In this document: positions 57,699 to 64,000 of the stretch, one piece after another | Layout of the letters: each line of letters starts with the position of its first letter | Position numbering within the stretch: position 1 is the stretch's first letter | Assembly (NCBI GenBank): GCA_008330645.1 | Contig: VLTN01000069.1 | Span: forward strand, 1-64,000 | DNA length: 64,000 bases | Reading direction: 5' to 3' | Source: Cafeteria roenbergensis | Taxonomy: Eukaryota; Sar; Bigyra; Bicosoecida; Cafeteriaceae | Notes under the pieces: generated by a model | What the model was told of the DNA's origin: nothing | Databases searched by the model: none | The model's input: only the letters and a program-made list of their open reading frames with translations | Position numbers and translations under genes: made by a program

Positions 57699-60600
57699 TC
57701 ACACGCGGCGGCGAGAAGCACTGGCGCGCACCACCGGCGACAAGTGCCCGCCTGCCAAGTCGCGGGCGGCCACAGCCCCGATGGACGAGTCCCGCGACCA
57801 CGGCGCTTCGGGGCTTGTTCGCCGGGAGGCCACGGGCTCGTCCGCGGTCTTGACCTCGTCCGGCTCCGACTCAAGCGCGGCGAAGCTGCCGAAGCTGCTC
57901 GAGCTCTGCTGCCACAGCCGCTCCAGCACGCGCTTCCTGCTGCCCCTGCTCAGCAACGCCGCGCGCCGGCCCGCCAGGTCCGCCCGGCCGCTGACGATAC
58001 TGGTGCCCGAGTCACCGAACCCAAACGATCCGGCCCGAGGCGAAGTCGCTTTGCCCGCCCATAGCGAGTCCACGTCGCCCCCCGCCTGAATCCTGTCGGC
58101 GGCCGCCTGCAGCTGCTGCTCCAGCGAGTCGCCGCGCAGCTCTGCAGGCCAGTCGCGCATCGCCTCTCGAACGAGAGACATGCGCTGTCCGGCGTCGGCG
58201 CTCCCCTCACGAGTCGCAGCGCCGTCGTCCGTGGCGCCCCTCGCAGGCCAGCGCGCCCGGGCCCGTCGTTCGGCGCCCCCTCCGCTGCCAGCCAGGACCC
58301 GCCGGCTGGCCAGCGCGTCAGCGCCGCGGCCCCCCCTCGAACGCGACCCGCCTGCATCCGCCGCCGGCGCGCCCCTCGGGGACACAGCCCGCGAATGGCC
58401 CGCGCCCGACCGCGGGCTGGCCGACCCGTCCCCTCGTTGCAGGGCGCGCACCGGGTCCAGCGAGGCGCTCCCTGCCTCAGCGAGCAGGCGGCGGCTGCGC
58501 GCCGCAGCGCGAGCTCTCCTGGCCCGGGCCACGGCGGCCGACTCCGGCACGGACAGTACGGCCGAGGAGACGTCAACCCCGGCCAGCCCCGCGGTGGTGA
58601 TGCTGGCTACCCGGCTCATGACATCGTCGACCGACTCGTCATGACTTCTGCCCAGGCGGGCGCGCGCGTTCCGCACCAGCACCGCCGCCGGGGAGCCCTC
58701 ACCGCCCCGGGCGTGAATCTTCGTCAGCAGCGCCGCGGAGTACTGCCGCAGCACGACGGTGGGCAGAGCCACCGCCGCCGACCGCCGGGACTTGAGCACG
58801 CGGGCGTCGGCGCTGCCAAACGCCGGCGCAAGCACCCCCTCCATCCCCGGCGGGAGCACGGGCGTGATGGCCAGCTGGTACGCCGGCGCCTGCGCTCTGA
58901 GCTCCTCCTGCAGCTGGGCGCGGGCGCGGGAGAGGTCCCGCTTCGTGGAGTCCGCGATTCGCCGCAGCGCCTCGAGCTCTGCAGCCGCCACCGCAAGCTT
59001 GCGACGGGGCGACGCCTCGGTCAGAAGGACGGCCGGGCGGGCGCGAGGCGCCGCCCGGGCCGTCCGCGGGCTGCGGGGCGGCCGCTCCTGGCCCTGGGGC
59101 GACGGCGACCGGCGACGAGGCGGCGACGCCGGCGGGGGGCGCCGCGACACGGCAGCGGATGGGTCTCCCTCTGACGGGCCACTGGTGCTGCGACCCGGCT
59201 GCCGTGCGCGCTGCGACGCGGCAGACGGCCCATCCGCCTCCGACGGCACCCCGCGGGCGGTCAGGAACCTTCCGGGAAGCTGCCTACGCGACGTTGTGCT
59301 GCGGTGGGTGGCTGAGCCCGACGACAGTGCCCGCGCAAGGGCTGCCCTGGACTGGGTAGCGCCCCGGCCGTGGGCGGTCGACCAGGCTGCCGGGCCGCCA
59401 CTGCCGCCTAGCGGGAGCCGGGGCACTCGCGCGGCGAGGGAGGCTGAGACGGAGGCGCTGCCGGCGAAGGCGCCGCCGGCGAAGGCGCTGCCGGCGTGGC
59501 CAGCGGCTCTTCGTGAGCCCTCCGCCGGCGGGGTCCACGGCTGGCCAATGGGCGAGGCCGCCGGGTGGCTCAGGGGGGTGCGGCTCGCGTCGTCCAGCGC
59601 CGCAGCGTCGTCGTCCGCCGCTGCGAGCGGCAGAGCCAGCTTCGGCCGCAGAGGCGGCTGCAGCGAGCCGCCGGATGCGCGGGGCCTGGGCGAGACGTCG
59701 ACGATTTCAGGGGCGGGCGTGCGGAGCTGACGGTGCTGCGGCGGGGGCGTGACACCCGCTGCGCGCCGCACTGTCGGCGGGCGCCGGGTCCCGGCTGCAA
59801 GCATGCCTGCTCCACCGACTGCCGCCGCCTGGGGTCCTGCTGCTGCCCCTGCTGCTGCTGCTGCCGCCGCCGGGCACGGTGACGACGCCCCGTCCGTCCG
59901 TTCGTCCTCGCTGCCTCCCCTGCCCGCAAAGGGAACCACGCCGCCCGTCGACCCGGCGCGGCCCCCAGACGGACCGCTGTCACTGCTGGAGCGGGCGGAG
60001 ACGACGGAGCTGGCGACGCTGTCGCGGCCGCCTGCGGCAAGGGCTTCGAGCGCCTCGGGCGCACCGGCCAGGCCCTCCGCCGCGGCGAGCACCACAGACG
60101 CACGCGGGCACGGCCGGACAGAGCCTCGTTCCCTGGCAGCAGCGGAGCCCGCGGCGGAGTGAGCGCTCGCCGGCCGGACCGCCGCCGCCCCGCGCCGCAG
60201 CACCCCCCCGCCCTCCTCCTCGTCGGGGAACAGGCCCGTCTGCCCGAACACGCGGCTCACGCTGCGGAGCACAGACGGGCTGCGTCGTATGGCGGCGACC
60301 CACTCCGCCAGGTCGACGCTCCCGTTGCCGTCCGCGTCCAGCGCCCGGATGACGTGGCGCGCGTCGTCCTGCGTGACGGCCAGTTTGCGCGACTGGGCGT
60401 AGAGAAGCAGCGACTTGATCTCGTCCATGTCCAGAGTGCCGCTGCCGTCCTCGTCGAAGAGCTGGAAGAAGAACTCCGCACGCTCCTCCAGCGACCCCCT
60501 GGTTGCCCGAAGCATGCCCGCGTACAGCTCGCGCAGATCGACGCTCCCGCCCCCGTCGGCGTCGAAGAGTCGGAACACTCGCGCCGCGAGCGGCAGCGCG

Positions 60601-61932
60601 TCCGACGGGCAGTCGAACACCTCTGACATGAGCCGCTGAAACTGGCTCTGACTCATGCAGCGGTCCAGCAGCGTCACGGCGCCCTCCTCGTCGCCGGCCG
60701 CCGCTCCCGTCCTCGGGGACGCGTCCGTCCCGGCCACGGAGAGCGCCCGGCTCAGGTCCACGCTGCCTCGGCGCCGCTCCCGCGCCCTCTTCATCGCCGC
60801 GTGCGGCACGTGGGAGTACTGCATGGCTATGCGCTGGAGCATGCGGATGTCGAACCGGGGGCCCGCGGCGTAATGTTGCGCCGTCAGGCTGTCCCCCAGG
60901 CACTCCATCAGAACCGGCTCCTTCTCCAGCGTGGAGACGAACTCCTCCCGCGTGATGACGTTGTCCCCATCGCTGTCCAGCATGCGAGCCAACTCCGAAG
61001 CAAAGGTCATGGCGTCAAGCCCCCCGCCGGCGCCCGCGGAGGCGCCTCCCAGGAACGACCCCGCCGCGCCTGCGGCACCGCCCGCCCCCGCGCCGGCGGG
61101 GCCCGAAACCGCCCTGCCGCTCAGAATCACCTGCATCAGCTCCAGCAGCTCCAGCCGGCCGCTGCCGTCGGTGTCGTACGCGTCGAAGAGGAACTCGAGC
61201 CGCTGCCGCAGGCTGCCCTCCACAAACCGGCCCAGACCCAGAACCACCTGCATGTAGTCGCAGCGACCCTCCCCGGCCGGGTCGAACGCCGCGAACACGG
61301 CCTCCGCCGCAGAGAGCAGCTGAGCCGCCGTGGCGGGGGGGGGCACGCTGCTCGGGTGGAAGGCGTCGGCGAGGGGGTCGGTCACCTCCAGCTCGCCGCC
61401 CGCCCCGGCGTCGCTCCAGTCGTCGCCGTCCCCGACAGACCCGCGCCGCCCGAAGCCTCCACGAGTCGAGGCGACGCTGCCCCGGCGACCAGAGACGCTT
61501 CCCCGGCGGCCAGAGACGCTTCCCCGGCGGCCAGAGACGCTTCCCCGGCGGCTGCTGCGGGCGTCGAGCTGGCCGTGGCCCAGCCCGCGCCCGACGCTCT
61601 GGCCGGCAGCTGCTGCATCTGCCGGCGCTGGAGCTGACGGCACACTGCCATCAAGGGTCACCGGCCGGCACTTGGCCAGCGCCCTCGTGACGATGCTTGC
61701 TCGCTTCCTGGCGGGCTCTACCGGCTCTGCCGGGAGCTGGCTGGCGCCGACGTCGCCTCGGCCCTGGCCCCTGCCGCCGGGTGTTTGCACGGCTGCCCAC
61801 AGCTGCGCCCGTGGCGACGCCTGCTGGGGAGAAGAGGGAGCCTGCGTGCCGGGGGGCGGGCGCAGCGGCCGGGCTAGCGTGCTCCCGCGGCTCACACGCT
61901 GCTGCTGCTGCTGCCGGTGCCGGTGCTGCTGC

Positions 61933-61965
<33 letters not shown>

Positions 61966-62129
61966 CCTGACGAATGCGAAAGTGCCGCCACAATGCAGTC
62001 CCGCCTGTTCGACGCGAAGCTCTGCCGGATGGTGTTGCTCACGTCAGAGTAGAGCGAGACCACGCCAGGACCCGCAGCGTTCCACGCCCTGGGATTGGCG
62101 GCGATTGCCCCGCCGCCGCTACCGCCGCT

Positions 62130-62176
<47 letters not shown>

Positions 62177-64000
62177 TGCCAGCCCCGCAGTCGATGCTCC
62201 CTCCCTCCATCTGCTCGCGGACCAGCCTGCCGACGTCCTCGCTGCGCATGCGGTCGGTGAGAGACGCCGACGGGGCCACGAAGGCGAAGGATGCCCTGGA
62301 CGGCCGCCCGCCCGCCAGCCGCGAGAGGCGCTCCGCCACGATGCGGTCTTGCTGGTCGCGGCTCACCCCGAGCCCGTTGACGGCGCGGCGGGCTGCGGCG
62401 GCGCGGTCCGACTCGCCCACCAGCCTGGAGCTGTCGTCGTCGCCGACCCTGGACACGCCAGCGGCCGCCAGCGCCGCTGCTGCCACGGCACGATACTTGG
62501 CGCAGGCCCCGTCCGCCGCCGCCTCCGCCACCGCTGCGTGAAACGCCCAGCGATCGACCAAGCGGCCGTCCGCGGCCCGAGCCGCCATCCGCCGCTGCAT
62601 CTGCAGCAGGTGCCTCCGCCGCAGGTGGCAGAGCCCGACCAGCCGCTCCAGCATCGTCGCCAGGCGCAGGCGGCTCGCCTCTTGCGCCTGCTCGATGCGC
62701 CGCTGCTGGGCTCGGAACTCCTCCATCGCGCTGGTCAGGCGGCCCGTCGGGTCGCCATCGGTGCCGTCGCCGGCCCCAGCCCGGCCCCCGGCCTGGGCAG
62801 CCCGGGGTGCGGCCGCGGCCAGCGCCTGGCCGCGGACGTCGCGTCCTGATGCCGCGATGATGGACCTGCGACGGCTGACGGCACCCACCGGACCCAGCAC
62901 CGTGCCGCAGCGAGCGAGAATGCGCCGAGGGAGCGGGTGTGTCACGAGCCAGTCAATGAACCCTGCCAGCGTCACTTGCCTGTCAAGCAGAGCCGCCTGC
63001 TGCCGCAGCGCCGCTCGAGCACGCGAAACCGTGGCAGCATCCACGAGCAGCGGCGGAGCCACCTCCGAAGCCCGCAGAGCGCTGGTGTCGGCGCCGGCTG
63101 CGCCGGTTGCGCCGGCAAGTGATGGCCCCGGCTGTTCGGAAGCGCCGGAGCCACCAGCGGGCCCCGCAGACGGTCCTCCCCGTCTGGCGGCCCACTCCGC
63201 CGCCCGCTCCGCCTGCAGGGCAGCCAGCCTGACCACGAGCGAGGCAGCCACCCACTCCCGCAGCAGCACGCAGGCGGCGGACTCGAGGCTCAGCTCTGCT
63301 CGCTGCACAACCTCCGCCTCCTTCCGGTCGGCGGTCCAGCCCCGCGTGCGGGCGGCGTTGAGGACGGGACGCCACGCGTGGGGCGGCGCCAGGGCGGTGG
63401 TGCCGAGCGCGAGCAGGTCGAAGAACCAGCGAATGGCGGACCACACCCGCCCCGGGAACGGCCCCGGGTCGCGCTGCACCAGCGCCGCGGGGGCAGGGCC
63501 CAACGCGCCCTCGGCAGACGGGGCTGCCCTCTTGGAAAACGTGAAGCGCGCCGCCTGGGCCTGGGCCCGTCGCAGCATCCGCAGGCAGCCGGCCAGGTCG
63601 GGGCTTGCGTCGCACGCCAGCTGCGCTGTGCGGCTCAGAGCAACGTCGAATGTCCCCAGCGGCCCCGCGGCGCTGCGCCGGACCCTGGGACTCCCCCCTC
63701 CGTCGGCAGAGCCGATCCCCTCGGCAGAGCCGCCGCTCCGCGCCGCCTGCTGCTGCTGCTGCGCCGCCGCCGCCGCCGCCTGCAAGCCCGCCTGCCCCAC
63801 GGAAGACGACGCGCCCGCCAGTGCCGCCGCCGCCCGCGCAGCGCCCTGCACCCTCGCCAACTTCGTCGCGGCCCGGGCCCGCACCTCCTCGGTGCGGCGC
63901 CGCCGAGCGACGCCCCTGGACAGCGCCGCCCTCCCCATGGATATGGCAGCCATGACCGCGCGGTTCGGCGGCGCCTCCGCCTCGTCGTCCTCCTCCTCCT
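57699..64000 (-). CDS. Large multi-EF-hand protein with RRGSV repeats (5' end beyond window)
   Basis: I do not recognise the family. From the Met at 63953 to the TGA at 57699-57701 there are 2,084 codons. The frame stays open to the window edge with an acidic stretch (EEEDDEAEAPPN), so the gene probably begins further right. About six EF-hand loops lie in the middle, five with good Ca2+ ligands: DTDGSG, DSDGDN, DADGGG, DEDGSG and DADGNG (roughly residues 923, 990, 1130, 1168, 1205), plus a weaker one near 890. Before them are Gly and Gln runs and five repeated RRGSV motifs (DNA about 61435-61560). The C-terminal 700 residues are Ser/Arg/Pro-rich and probably disordered. A Ca2+ sensor or scaffold role is likely; no kinase, oxidase or channel domain is seen. 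Confidence 0.75.
61435..61560 (-). repeat. In-frame 24 bp tandem repeats encoding RRGSVSG
   Basis: Three near-identical 24 bp units plus two looser ones encode successive RRGSVSG-type motifs inside the EF-hand protein. RRxS is the consensus for cAMP-dependent and related basophilic kinases. Confidence 0.85.

Noticed and set aside
57699-63953. EF-hand protein as an NADPH oxidase or calcium-dependent kinase
   Set aside because: No ferric-reductase, NAD-binding or kinase domain in the visible 2,084 codons.
1-64000. tRNA, rRNA or snRNA genes
   Set aside because: No cloverleaf arms, conserved TTCRA-type loops or rRNA core sequences were noticed; a covariance-model scan would be needed to exclude small RNAs.

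Overview
The window is nuclear DNA of a very GC-rich unicellular eukaryote. Genes for actin, an AMSH-type deubiquitinase, UBC12 and a HECT ligase, together with spliceosomal introns, rule out bacteria. The introns I could place are few and mostly short (about 110-450 bp), with GTGAGN donors and usually GCAG acceptors. A UDP-sulfoquinovose synthase module suggests an alga or an algal relative (haptophyte, pelagophyte, green alga or dinoflagellate-like), but nothing here fixes the lineage. Genes are dense, on both strands, 150-900 bp apart, and many are intronless even when enormous.

Layout. 1-4731: two nearly identical 3' halves of a retroelement, most likely a LINE with a restriction-enzyme-like endonuclease, in direct orientation with a free-standing copy of the 3' tail between them; a diverged tail lies at about 6495-6605. 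4830-6349: an unrecognised, probably frameshifted gene. 6775-14626: UBC12 (-), actin (-), AMSH-like deubiquitinase (+), HINT1-type HIT protein (+) and translin family (-). 15526-18948: a three-module protein, HAD phosphatase + GT8 glycosyltransferase + SQD1 (+). 19485-24309: a divergent pair of organelle-type GTPases, Der/EngA (-) and Era (+). 24720-47909: one uninterrupted 7,729-residue HECT ubiquitin ligase (-). 48398-53626: diacylglycerol lipase (-) and an AIG1/FAR-17a-type membrane protein (-). 53791-54672: ubiquitin-like membrane protein (+). 54949-57195: FAD amine oxidase (-). 57699 to the right edge: an EF-hand protein whose 5' end lies outside the window.

Themes. Four genes belong to ubiquitin-like pathways (NEDD8 E2, K63-type deubiquitinase, giant HECT E3, membrane UBL protein), but they are not organised as an operon-like unit. 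Der and Era share a 319 bp divergent promoter and both act in organellar ribosome assembly. DAGL and AIG1-like are adjacent lipid hydrolases. The most unusual object is the HAD-GT8-SQD1 fusion, which suggests a way of making and using UDP-sulfoquinovose that differs from the plastid SQD1/SQD2 pair. The second is the giant intronless HECT ligase.
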